Assembly (NCBI GenBank): GCA_014584395.1 | Contig: JACTMY010000008.1 | Coordinates: forward strand, 62,001 to 126,000 | From: Planctomycetota bacterium | GTDB taxonomy: Bacteria; Planctomycetota; Planctomycetia; Gemmatales; HRBIN36 | Reading direction: 5' to 3' | DNA: 64,000 nt | In this document: one piece after another, positions 35,371 to 43,077 of the stretch | Position numbering within the stretch: position 1 is the first letter of the stretch | How the letters are laid out: every line of letters starts with the position of its first letter | Notes under the pieces: generated by a model | What the model saw: only the letters and a program-made list of their open reading frames with translations | What the model was told of the DNA's origin: nothing | Databases searched by the model: none | Program-made: the position numbers and the translations under genes

Positions 35371-35973
35371 ATGGCGAAATCGAAGACCGAACAAGTGCTG
35401 GCTCTCGCGCGGCGGCGCGGCATCCTTCGCCCGCGTGATCTGGCGGCACATGGCCTTGCGCGTGAGCACCTCGTCCGCCTTCATCGACGCGGATGGCTGG
35501 AACGCCCCGCACGAGGCATCTACGTCCCGGCCGACGTCGAGCCAAGTGAACACCAAGGACTGATGGAAGCCTGCAAGCGCGTGCCGAACGGGGTTATCTG
35601 CCTGTTGTCGGCGCTGCGCTTCCACGGTCTCACTTCCCAAGCTCCTTTTGAAGTTTGGCTGGCCATCGGCCATAAAGCCTGGCGACCGAAACTGGCCTAT
35701 CCACCGCTTCACATTGTCCGCTTTTCCGACGCTGCACTGCAGGCGGGCGTGGAGAAACAAGTGGTGCGGGGCGTAACCATTCGCGTGACGAACCCCGCTC
35801 GGACGATTGTCGATTGTTTCAAGTATCGCCACAAAATCGGTCTTGACGTGGCCATCGAGGCTTTGCGCGACGGTTGGCGACGAAAGAAAGTGACGATGGA
35901 TGAACTGTTCCGGACCGCTCAGTCGCGGCGCATGGCCAAAGTGATGCGGCCTTATTTGGAGTCCCTGTCGTGA
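35371..35973 (+). CDS. abiEi: AbiEi family antitoxin / transcriptional repressor
   Basis: A 200-residue AbiEi. The N-terminal winged helix (KTEQVLALARRRGILRPRDL, LVRLHRRGWLERPARGIYV) is the DNA-binding part. The rest is the AbiEi C-terminal domain, with ICLLSALRFHGLTSQAP, VWLAIGHKAWRP and VTNPARTIVDCFKYRHKIG, which is typical. AbiEi counters the AbiEii toxin without forming a stable complex (type IV system) and represses its own promoter. The start at 35371 has no ribosome-binding site; the operator arm occupies that position, so translation may be weak or begin differently. It overlaps abiEii by 4 bases. Confidence 0.9.
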   Translation: MAKSKTEQVLALARRRGILRPRDLAAHGLAREHLVRLHRRGWLERPARGIYVPADVEPSEHQGLMEACKRVPNGVICLLSALRFHGLTSQAPFEVWLAIGHKAWRPKLAYPPLHIVRFSDAALQAGVEKQVVRGVTIRVTNPARTIVDCFKYRHKIGLDVAIEALRDGWRRKKVTMDELFRTAQSRRMAKVMRPYLESLS

Positions 35974-36905
35974 GCAAGGATCAGCCCCGAAACCTCGAGG
36001 CTTCGGTGCGCCACCGATTGATGGCGATGGCTCGCATGCGGGGTGAAGACTTTCAACGCATCCTCATTCTTTATGGCATCGAAAGACTCCTTTACCGGCT
36101 CAGTCAGTCGCCGCACCGGAATCAATTTGTCCTCAAGGGTGCATTACTCTTCCCAATATGGACCCAACAACAGCATCGCCCGACGCGCGACCTCGACTTG
36201 TTAGGGAGTGGAAGCCCTTCCATCGAGCATCTCGTCAAAGTGTTCCAGTCGATTTGCACCGTTGACGTGGAGAAGGATGGATTGACTTTCGATCCCGAAA
36301 CGGTGCGTGGCGAGTCCATTCAGGAGAATCAAGATTACGAAGGGGTCCGCCTTCGATTTGAGGCTCGACTCGGTCAAGCTCGAATCGACATCCAGATCGA
36401 CGTCGGCTTTGGGGACGTCGTTCAACCGCCGCCAAACGAACTTCATTACCCGGTGATGCTGGCATTTCCCGCGCCAGTTCTTCGGGTCTATTCGCGGGAG
36501 TCGGTCATTGCTGAAAAATTTCAAGCGATGGTCGCGCTTGGCATCGCCAACAGTCGAATGAAGGACTTTTTCGACGTCTGGCTCTTGTCTCGATCGTTTG
36601 CGTTTGATGGCGCGACACTCGCCTCGGCGATCCAGGCAACCTTTCAGAGACGCCTTACGCCCTTATCGGCCACGCCGCCTCTCGCGTTGACCCCGGAGTT
36701 CGGTACCGACGCCGCCAAGAAGAAGCAGTGGCATGCCTTCGTGAGCAAGGACAAGCTGGATGTGGGTGGATCATCGTTGGACCAGGTCTGCACGTTTCTA
36801 AAGGGTTTTCTCATGCCTCCGACGCAAGCGCTCTGCGCCGGCATCGAGTTTCAAGGAAAATGGGCGCCGCTTGGACCTTGGACAGAGCTTGTTTCTCGGT
36901 CATGA
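35970..36905 (+). CDS. abiEii: AbiEii/AbiGii nucleotidyltransferase toxin
   Basis: A 311-residue AbiEii toxin starting with a GTG that overlaps the abiEi stop (GTGA). The nucleotidyltransferase core is seen as FVLKGALLFPIW (K57) and RPTRDLDLLGSG with D74 and D76, then ARIDIQIDVGFGD carrying the third acidic residue, and SVIAEKFQAMVALGIANSRMKDFFD. AbiEii members bind GTP or transfer nucleotides to RNA targets and cause growth arrest that limits phage. The pair is clearly complete. It lies on an 1825-base segment that appears inserted into an oxidoreductase gene. Confidence 0.92.
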   Translation: MSKDQPRNLEASVRHRLMAMARMRGEDFQRILILYGIERLLYRLSQSPHRNQFVLKGALLFPIWTQQQHRPTRDLDLLGSGSPSIEHLVKVFQSICTVDVEKDGLTFDPETVRGESIQENQDYEGVRLRFEARLGQARIDIQIDVGFGDVVQPPPNELHYPVMLAFPAPVLRVYSRESVIAEKFQAMVALGIANSRMKDFFDVWLLSRSFAFDGATLASAIQATFQRRLTPLSATPPLALTPEFGTDAAKKKQWHAFVSKDKLDVGGSSLDQVCTFLKGFLMPPTQALCAGIEFQGKWAPLGPWTELVSRS

Positions 36906-37028
36906 CGCGAGATGTTGTATACTCAATGGTCGAATGATTCGCCAACGCCGTCAATCAGTGGGCAATGAAAGTCCAACGGCCATCTTGATGAATGATTCAT
37001 GCCATCGAACAGCAAAGGAATAAAGGAC

Positions 37029-38066
37029 ATGGTCCAAATTGGCATCGCCGGCGTCGGCTTCATGGGCATGATTCATTACCTGGCCGCGGGTCGGCTGGAG
37101 GCCGGCGCGGCGCGGGTGCGGGCCGTTTGCAGCCGCGATCCCAAGAAACGGGCGGGCGATTGGACCGGCATCCGCGGCAACTTCGGCCCGCCTGGCGAAG
37201 TGATGGATTTGACCGGCGTCCGCGCCTATGCCGCGCTCGAGGAGTTGTTGGCGGACCCGGAGATCGATCTGATTGACGTCTGTCTGCCCACGGATCAGCA
37301 TTTCACGGCGGCTCGACAAGCCCTGCGCGCGGGCAAGCACGTGCTCGTGGAAAAACCGCTGACCTTGGCCGTGGACGAAGCGGCAACGCTGGTCGAGGAA
37401 GCGGACCGCGCGGGCCGGCTCCTCATGGTCGCCCACGTCTTGCCGTTCTTTCCGGAGTTTCGCTTCGCCCATGAGTACATGCGTTCGGAGGCGGGCGGGC
37501 GGGTGTTGGCGGCTCATTTTGACCGCGTCATCAGCCAGCCCGATTGGTCCAGCGCCATCGCGGACCCCGGCAAGACCGGCGGACCCGTCGTCGATCTGCA
37601 CATCCACGACACCCACTTTTTTAATCTGCTCTGGGGTTTGCCCGCCGCGGTGACCAGCCGGGGCGTCGTGGATCGCTTCGGCCACGTGCAGCACGCCGCC
37701 ACGCAATACCATTACCCTGCCGATCGCGGACCGGGCTGCGTCACCTGCGTCAGCGGGGCCATCTGCATGAAGGGGCGGCCCTTCATCCACGGCTTCGAAA
37801 TTTTCATGGAGCGGGCCACGCTGCTGTTTCATGCGGGCATCCAGCCCTTGACCCTGCTCAATGACGACGGCGAGGTCCAGCCGCTGCAATTGCCTGGGAG
37901 CGGCGATCCCGTGGACGCTTTCGCCGACGAGTTGCTGACCGCCGTCATGGGCGTGCTCAATCAAGCGCCCCCCGATCTGCTTCGCGCCGATCTGGCCCGG
38001 GACGCCCTGATCCTGTGCCGCAAGGAGGAAGAATCGATTCGAGCGGGCCGCACGGTGGCGCTTTAG
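37029..38066 (+). CDS. Gfo/Idh/MocA family oxidoreductase
   Basis: A 345-residue dehydrogenase. The Rossmann motif GIAGVGFMGMIH is at residues 4-15; the family signature is VLVEKPLTLAVDEA around residue 110, and the C-terminal half has DLHIHDTHFFNLLWG with the His residues of the active site. Members oxidise sugars, inositol or related polyols with NAD(P). The substrate is not evident. The start at 37029 follows AAAGGA; the frame extends 30 bases upstream but that part is not shared by the duplicate at 35204. The first 32 codons lie on the AbiE-bearing insertion and differ from the displaced original only at synonymous positions. Confidence 0.9.
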   Translation: MVQIGIAGVGFMGMIHYLAAGRLEAGAARVRAVCSRDPKKRAGDWTGIRGNFGPPGEVMDLTGVRAYAALEELLADPEIDLIDVCLPTDQHFTAARQALRAGKHVLVEKPLTLAVDEAATLVEEADRAGRLLMVAHVLPFFPEFRFAHEYMRSEAGGRVLAAHFDRVISQPDWSSAIADPGKTGGPVVDLHIHDTHFFNLLWGLPAAVTSRGVVDRFGHVQHAATQYHYPADRGPGCVTCVSGAICMKGRPFIHGFEIFMERATLLFHAGIQPLTLLNDDGEVQPLQLPGSGDPVDAFADELLTAVMGVLNQAPPDLLRADLARDALILCRKEEESIRAGRTVAL

Positions 38067-38081
38067 GTCAACGATGATCGG

Positions 38082-39449
38082 TTACTGCCACCGGCGCAGC
38101 TTGTCCTCCCAATCCGCGGCGGGCAGGAAGACAAAGCGGCGCCCCTTGCGGTTGCTCGCGAGCAGCCCCATCGCCTCCAATTCCAACAGATCCTTGCGGG
38201 CCGTCGCCAGGACGGTGTCGAATTCCTCGGCATGGGATTCATAGGTGAACCGCGCGGCCGGCTCCCTCCCGGCGCGCATTACGACGGCTTGCTGGCGCGG
38301 GTTGAGCTGCAGGAGCAAGGCGCGCGGCAAGTTCAGTTGCTGCTCCTGGCGCTGCTCCTCGATGATGTAGCGGTAAAACTGCCGCACGCTATCCTCGATG
38401 ACCTTGAGGTGAAAGTGAATGAAATAGGTCAGGTCGTTTTCATCCTGCTCGACGTCGAGAAAGGCGCGGTAGTACTGGCGTTGTTTTTGCTTGATGATCG
38501 AGGAAATCGAAAGATACTCCGCCAGATCGTACCCTTGCCGCAGCATCGACCAGTAAAACAAGGCCCGCGCGCAGCGGCCGTTGCCATCGTAAAAAGGATG
38601 CTCGTAAGCCAGGGCGAAATGCAACAGGATGGCGCGAATCACGGGATGGATGAAGGCGTCCGCGGTTAAGGCGTCCTCCGCCGCATTGGCAAACAGGCAG
38701 AGCGTTTCCAGCCGACCGGGCAGCTCCTGAGCCGGCGGCGGGGTGTAGGCCGCTTCCTGCTCCTCTTCGTCGTAAACCGTGATGTTCTCCCCCGGACGGC
38801 GAAAACGGCCCGCGGCGTCGGGGCGATCGAGTGTCTTCTCCGTGAGGCGGCCCTGAATCTCGCGGAGCCGATCGAGGGTGAGCGGCTCCTGGCGGCGCTC
38901 CTTCAGCCAGCGGATCGTGCGATAGTTGTTGAGGACCATCTGCTCATGTGGATCGCGAGGGGGGCGCTGGTGCCGCAGCATCTGCTGGGCTTCGACGCGC
39001 GTGACGACGGCGCCTTCGATCAGGCTCGACGTGACGGCTTCTTCTTGCATGGAATGGACGATCCAGCGCGCCAAATCGGTTTCCTGAAGCGGTTTGGCCG
39101 AGGGCAGCTTCCCGCCGATCTGCAGGTCCAGCCAATGGAGCACCCGCTGGGCCGAGGCGGGTAAGTGAAAGGTAAACGCTTTGCCTTTCTGATCGAGGAA
39201 GGGCGTGGCTTGCCGTTCCCGGGAACGCGACTCCTTGATGCAAAACCACAACAGTTCGGGCTCGACGTGCAACGAGGCGGCCCGGTGGCGGCAATCATCC
39301 CAGTTGAAGCATTCGGCATTCGCCCGGTCGACGAACTGCCGCACGTCCGGCCGCTGCCAGGCCGACAAAAACGCGGCCCGATGTTCATCCTGAACGATGA
39401 ACTTTTTGGCCAGACGCCGCCACGGAGGAGGCAAGGAGGGTTTCTTCAT
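38082..39449 (-). CDS. Fic family protein (AMP transferase) with C-terminal winged helix
   Basis: A 455-residue Fic protein. The catalytic motif HPFYDGNGRCAR is complete, with H284. The inhibitory helix motif [S/T]xxxE[G/N] is present before the Fic core as SSLIEG with E145, so it is a class II Fic whose activity is held back by its own helix. Residues of about 1-85 form an extra N-terminal domain (WRRLAKKFIVQDEHRAAFLS). The C-terminal 80 residues (LNPRQQAVVMRAG, ARKDLLELEAMGLLASNRKG) look like a winged helix, so it may bind DNA. Fic enzymes move AMP from ATP onto a Ser, Thr or Tyr of a target protein. Two AT-rich dyads lie just upstream. Confidence 0.92.
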   Translation of the reverse strand: MKKPSLPPPWRRLAKKFIVQDEHRAAFLSAWQRPDVRQFVDRANAECFNWDDCRHRAASLHVEPELLWFCIKESRSRERQATPFLDQKGKAFTFHLPASAQRVLHWLDLQIGGKLPSAKPLQETDLARWIVHSMQEEAVTSSLIEGAVVTRVEAQQMLRHQRPPRDPHEQMVLNNYRTIRWLKERRQEPLTLDRLREIQGRLTEKTLDRPDAAGRFRRPGENITVYDEEEQEAAYTPPPAQELPGRLETLCLFANAAEDALTADAFIHPVIRAILLHFALAYEHPFYDGNGRCARALFYWSMLRQGYDLAEYLSISSIIKQKQRQYYRAFLDVEQDENDLTYFIHFHLKVIEDSVRQFYRYIIEEQRQEQQLNLPRALLLQLNPRQQAVVMRAGREPAARFTYESHAEEFDTVLATARKDLLELEAMGLLASNRKGRRFVFLPAADWEDKLRRWQ

Positions 39450-39465
39450 CGGTTCGTCCGGTATC

Positions 39466-39556
39466 TTTTATTTTGCTTCAAAGTAAAAGTTAGTAGCTTT
39501 ATTCTACCCTGGCGTGGGCACATTGTCGATAAATTTTAGTTTGATTTAAAATAAAA
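39466..39556 (-). promoter_or_regulatory. Two similar AT-rich dyads upstream of the Fic gene
   Basis: TTTTATTTTG-CTT-CAAAGTAAAA (39466-39488) and TTTTAGTTTG-ATTT-AAAATAAAA (39534-39556) are imperfect palindromes 68 bases apart, each followed by GTTA. They stand out in a GC-rich genome. Placed 17 and 85 bases upstream of the Fic start codon, they are plausible operators, perhaps for the winged helix of the Fic protein itself. Confidence 0.5.
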
Positions 39557-39678
39557 GTTACTGGTGCGCTGGCCGATGACGCCATGCCATCGCGACCAAA
39601 CGGTGCTGCCGCTCGCGCCAGACCGGTGCGCGAGCGCGATCGCGATCGATCGGTTCGGTGACTCGCTGGCCGGTGCCT

Positions 39679-40407
39679 TTAGGAGCTCGTTTTGGGAGGG
39701 GTCATGAGGTAGTTGGAATAAATCCAGCCGGCTCCCAAGGCGCCGAGGATGGGGCCGGTGATGTAGACCGGGAAGTCGCCGAGCTTGGAAAAGTCGGCCT
39801 TGACGCCGGCTTCCCAGAAGGCGACGCCGAAATAGCGGGCCGGGTTGAGGGCCGCCCCGGTCAGCGAACCGGCGACCAGATAGGCCGCGGCGGCGGCCAG
39901 ACCCACGCCGAAGCCCGCCACCTTATGACCGCGCGGGTCCACCACCGTGGCGAAGAAAATAAAGACCATGACGAAGGTGAAGACCATTTCGATGACCGTG
40001 GCCATCAGGAAGCGATTGAAGCCGCCGATGCCGATTTTGTCGCTCAGGTGGGGCGTTCCCAGCCCCGCGGCCATGACGTCGGCGGAACTGGCGAACATCA
40101 AGGTGAGGAACATGCCCGCGATCAGGGCGCCGAGCAGTTGCGCGACGACGTAGTAGATCATCTGCGGGGTGTCGATCTTGCCGAGGACCCATTGGGTGAT
40201 CGTGATGGCGGGATTGAGGTGGCCGCCCGAAGCGTTGACGGTCGCCGTGACGGCCAAGGACAGGATCAGGCCGTAGGCCAGGGCCACGCCGATGATGCCG
40301 AGCGTGCCCGGCATCAGGGCGTCCGAACAGATGGCGCCCGCCACGATGAAGCACAGAAAAAAAGTGCCGATCATTTCCGCCAGACAGGGGCGCAAAAAGC
40401 GATCCAT
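39679..40407 (-). CDS. Aquaporin / MIP family channel
   Basis: A 242-residue integral membrane protein with six hydrophobic helices and both pore-lining motifs: N65-P66-A67 in GGHLNPAITI and N188-P189-A190-R191 in AALNPARYFG. The Arg after the second NPA is the selectivity-filter Arg. The family conducts water, glycerol or small neutral solutes. Arsenite and silicic acid are also carried by some members, and an ars operon is 8 kb away, but that is too far to argue a link. A bulky loop between helices is unremarkable. It stands alone. Confidence 0.92.
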   Translation of the reverse strand: MDRFLRPCLAEMIGTFFLCFIVAGAICSDALMPGTLGIIGVALAYGLILSLAVTATVNASGGHLNPAITITQWVLGKIDTPQMIYYVVAQLLGALIAGMFLTLMFASSADVMAAGLGTPHLSDKIGIGGFNRFLMATVIEMVFTFVMVFIFFATVVDPRGHKVAGFGVGLAAAAAYLVAGSLTGAALNPARYFGVAFWEAGVKADFSKLGDFPVYITGPILGALGAGWIYSNYLMTPPKTSS

Positions 40408-40601
40408 GATGTGTCACACTCCTCAACGTGGAAAACCGGCACGGCCAACCATGGCTGAACCGAGGCTGGGTTGTCGGCATATCTAACGGATTGACATGGG
40501 GTTTGGCAAGGCGAACCGGGGAAATGGCGGGTCGAAGCGGCTCGGTCGGCGGCAGCGCGGACAAGCGCTTGGCAGCGCGGGGATGGTTCAAGCCCGAGGC
40601 T

Positions 40602-40877
40602 CTAAACGATGACGTGCTGCCGATACAGCTCAAAGGCGGCTTGCCAGGCGGCGGATTCATTCTCGAAGGGCACCTCCGTCTGGACGACGGTCGATTTGCC
40701 CGCGTCGGTGACGCGGTCGATGGCGACGCGATGGCCCGGCCCCTTGGCCACGGGCAGCACGCCGATCTCGCACGTCGGCAAGATCGGGCCGATGAGGCGC
40801 AGGGTATGATCATCCACGGTTTCAGAGGTGATCTGACGCTGGAGCATCCAGAACGGCAGTTTGCGTTCGGCGAGCAT
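40602..40877 (-). CDS. Hypothetical protein
   Basis: A 91-residue protein starting at 40877 with a strong GGAGGA ribosome-binding site 4-6 bases upstream; the longer frame is not supported. I do not recognise a family. It is soluble and mixed alpha/beta with RLIGPILPTCEIGVLPVAKG and ESAAWQAAFELYRQHV. There are no obvious active-site or metal residues apart from one Cys. It sits between the aquaporin gene and a small lipoprotein gene on the same strand. Confidence 0.65.
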   Translation of the reverse strand: MLAERKLPFWMLQRQITSETVDDHTLRLIGPILPTCEIGVLPVAKGPGHRVAIDRVTDAGKSTVVQTEVPFENESAAWQAAFELYRQHVIV

Positions 40878-40961
40878 GCTTCCTCCATGGAATAACGCCA
40901 ACGGCCGGGCGCGGATCATGCATCGCGCCGGTCGCGGCCGATCCATCTCTATTATAGCAAG

Positions 40962-41372
40962 TTAGTCCACTCTGAGTTGCCGAACCACCAGATGCAGCCG
41001 CCGGAAGGATTCGGTGGCTTTGGTCACGTCTTTATCCAGGCCGGCCTCGTTCAATTGCAGGGCGGCTTGGGTCAGCTCCTTGGTGAGATCGGCCAATTGT
41101 TCTTGCTTGATCGTCGGCACGTTGTCGGGCTTCAAGGCGCTCAGCCGATGGGCGGTTTCTTGCAAGGCGACGGCGGCCTGTTTGACCTCGTCCCAGCGAT
41201 CCTGATAGAAGAATTCATGCGCGGCCGCCACCTGGGCCTTGCCCCGAGCGACCAATTCACTGTAGGCCATGGGCGGACTATCCGGCGGAAGGGGCTGAAT
41301 CGCCGCCTTTTCCGGACTCTGGCACCCCGCCACGCAAAGCATCCCCACCAGCCAACACGCCGAACGGAACAT
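40962..41372 (-). CDS. Small lipoprotein, helical
   Basis: A 136-residue lipoprotein. The leader MFRSACWLVGMLCVAGC ends in a lipobox-like sequence with the acceptor at C17. The mature part is helical, with YSELVARGKAQVAAAHEFFY and QEQLADLTKELTQAALQLNE, resembling a four-helix bundle of the cytochrome c'/b562 type without heme motifs. Function is unknown. It is on the same strand as the small lipoprotein at 41673, but 85 bases separate them. Confidence 0.65.
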   Translation of the reverse strand: MFRSACWLVGMLCVAGCQSPEKAAIQPLPPDSPPMAYSELVARGKAQVAAAHEFFYQDRWDEVKQAAVALQETAHRLSALKPDNVPTIKQEQLADLTKELTQAALQLNEAGLDKDVTKATESFRRLHLVVRQLRVD

Positions 41373-41457
41373 CGCAGCCTCCCGGGATGAACCCTAGGCC
41401 GAAGATGCGCTTCCCCTGGCGGCGGTCAAGCGGCGAATGGTGGATGGCGGCTTGGGG

Positions 41458-41673
41458 TTACCTGGGATAATAAAGAATCCTGGGTTCGCCCGCACCGGAA
41501 CGAGGAGCGAACTCATCGTCCGGATAAGCAAACATCGAACGCACCCGCGATCGCTGTTCCTGCGTCGTGAGGAAGGGATCGTCGGCTCGATCGGCTCGGC
41601 GGGGTTCAAGGGGCGACACGGTGCTCGTGCAACCGGTGATGATGAGAAGCCCCAGAATCAGCAGTTGACGCAT
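41458..41673 (-). CDS. Very small lipoprotein
   Basis: A 71-residue protein starting at 41673 with AAGGA about 8 bases upstream; an upstream ATG at 41682 would have no spacing to it. The leader MRQLLILGLLIITGC gives a lipobox with acceptor C15. The mature part is short, acidic and basic, and ends in GEPRILYYPR. No family is recognised. Confidence 0.6.
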   Translation of the reverse strand: MRQLLILGLLIITGCTSTVSPLEPRRADRADDPFLTTQEQRSRVRSMFAYPDDEFAPRSGAGEPRILYYPR

Positions 41674-41994
41674 GAGGAACATCCTTGTGTGGCGGTTCGG
41701 GTCAGCCGCCGCCCCGAGGCGCGCGGCCCTGCTCCCGGACCTGATGCAGACAGAACCATCCGCTGAACCATGCCCTATTTTCCCAAACCATGCGGGAGAA
41801 AGTCCAGGAAGAAGTGGAAATTATGCTCGTGAACGATCCATGAAAGCCGCATCCCAAGCAAAGTCCGCACATCCCGCCAAGTCAGCGGACTTCAGCAAGC
41901 CTGCTTTTGTAGAGTAGCCGAGGGAACCTGCAAGGGCATGACAATGTCCAGGCTAACCATGACAGGCGCACGTCAGAGCAGAAACGGACGACTC

Positions 41995-42525
41995 ATGATC
42001 CTCGAAACGAAACGTCTGCGATTGATCCCGATGGCCCCCTGGCACTGGCTTGCCCTCATGGAGAGTGAGGACCGATTCGCCAGTTCGTTTGGCTGCTCGC
42101 CGGCCGCGGGTCTGCGCGGCTTCGCCGTCTCGGAGGACGTGTCACCCGCCTGGGTCGAACAATTGCGTTCCGCCCAGACGGTCGATCCCTGGGTTCATGG
42201 TTATGCCGTGGTTCATCGAACGAATGGCGTCGTGGTCGGCACGGCCGGCTTCAAAGGCCCTCCAGGCGATGACGGGATGGTCGAAGTCGCCTATGGCATC
42301 GTCCCCAGCCATGAAGGTCAAGGGCTGGCCACCGAAGCTGCTCAGGCACTCATCGTCTTCGCGCGGGGACATGAGCAAGTTCAGCGGATCCAAGCGCACA
42401 CGGCTCCCGAAGCCAATGCCTCCACCAAGGTGTTGACCAAATGCGGCTTTCACTTCATCGGCCTCGTCGAGGACCCCGTGGATGGTCTCATCTGGCGCTG
42501 GGAATGGTCGGAACCGACTTCCTGA
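41995..42525 (+). CDS. GNAT family N-acetyltransferase
   Basis: A 176-residue GNAT enzyme from the start at 41995 (MILETKRLRLIPM); the longer frame to 41938 has no ribosome-binding site. The acetyl-CoA loop is seen as IVPSHEGQGLATEAAQALIVFA, preceded by the strand MVEVAYG. The C-terminal ANASTKVLTKCGFHFIG is the usual RimJ/RimL-type strand-helix pair, so an N-terminal or small-amine acetylation role is possible. The substrate is unknown. The next gene encodes a rhodanese domain 120 bases downstream on the same strand. Confidence 0.87.
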   Translation: MILETKRLRLIPMAPWHWLALMESEDRFASSFGCSPAAGLRGFAVSEDVSPAWVEQLRSAQTVDPWVHGYAVVHRTNGVVVGTAGFKGPPGDDGMVEVAYGIVPSHEGQGLATEAAQALIVFARGHEQVQRIQAHTAPEANASTKVLTKCGFHFIGLVEDPVDGLIWRWEWSEPTS

Positions 42526-42645
42526 CCGGAGGAATCAGCAGATTTTTTGAACTTTAACTTGGAGTGGAACGGAGGATGGATTAGAGTGAAGGTCACGGCC
42601 AAAGGGGCCGAGGATGGAGAAGGTGCGTCCAGACGCGAGTCGAAC

Positions 42646-43023
42646 ATGGCCAAGCCCCATTCACCACGATTTCTCGCCCTGGTGCACGATGCCATGCAGC
42701 GTGTGCGGGAGATCGATGCGGCCGAGGTCAAGCGGCTGATGGACGGGAACGGTCCCCTGCATCTCATCGATGTCCGCGAGGAGAGCGAATTCGCGTCGGG
42801 GCACCTGCCTCGGGCCATTCCCCTGGGCAAGGGAATTTTGGAGCGCGACGTCGAAGAAAGATTTCCCGACCCCAACACGCCGTTGATTTTGTATTGCGGA
42901 GGCGGATATCGTTCGGCCCTGGCCGCTGACAATTTGCAGAAAATGGGATATGGCAACGTTCTCTCCATGAAGGGCGGCTACCGGGGCTGGCGCGAAGCGG
43001 GCTATCCGACGCAAACGGAATAA
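42646..43023 (+). CDS. Rhodanese-like domain protein
   Basis: A 125-residue single rhodanese domain from the start at 42646 (the frame opens at 42547, but the extra 33 residues are not domain-like). The sequence contains LIDVREESEFASGHLPRAIP and the active-site loop LYCGGGYRSALAA, whose Cys would carry a persulfide. A closing MKGGYRGWREAGYP is typical. Such domains transfer sulfur or act as regulatory modules. The loop GGGYR is standard length, so it is not a Cdc25-type phosphatase. Confidence 0.85.
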   Translation: MAKPHSPRFLALVHDAMQRVREIDAAEVKRLMDGNGPLHLIDVREESEFASGHLPRAIPLGKGILERDVEERFPDPNTPLILYCGGGYRSALAADNLQKMGYGNVLSMKGGYRGWREAGYPTQTE

Positions 43024-43077
43024 TCGCAGCGGGGTTGACCGACAACTCTGCCTTGGGCTCGAAGACTTGATCTTGCG

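Larger units (their letters stand above)
35204..37124 (+). mobile_element. AbiE toxin-antitoxin insertion flanked by 96-bp direct repeats
   Basis: Direct repeats at 35204-35299 and 37029-37124 (93 of 96 bases identical, offset 1825) flank the AbiEi/AbiEii pair. The right-hand copy continues into the full oxidoreductase gene, so the inserted 1825 bases brought a replacement 5' end that restores the target gene, with its own ribosome-binding site. No integrase or transposase is inside. An alternative is loss of most of a tandem paralogue with the module in its place. Confidence 0.6.

Noticed and set aside
39679-40407. Linking the aquaporin to arsenite transport
   Set aside because: It is 8 kb from the ars operon, has its own orientation, and no operator like the ars palindrome was seen upstream.
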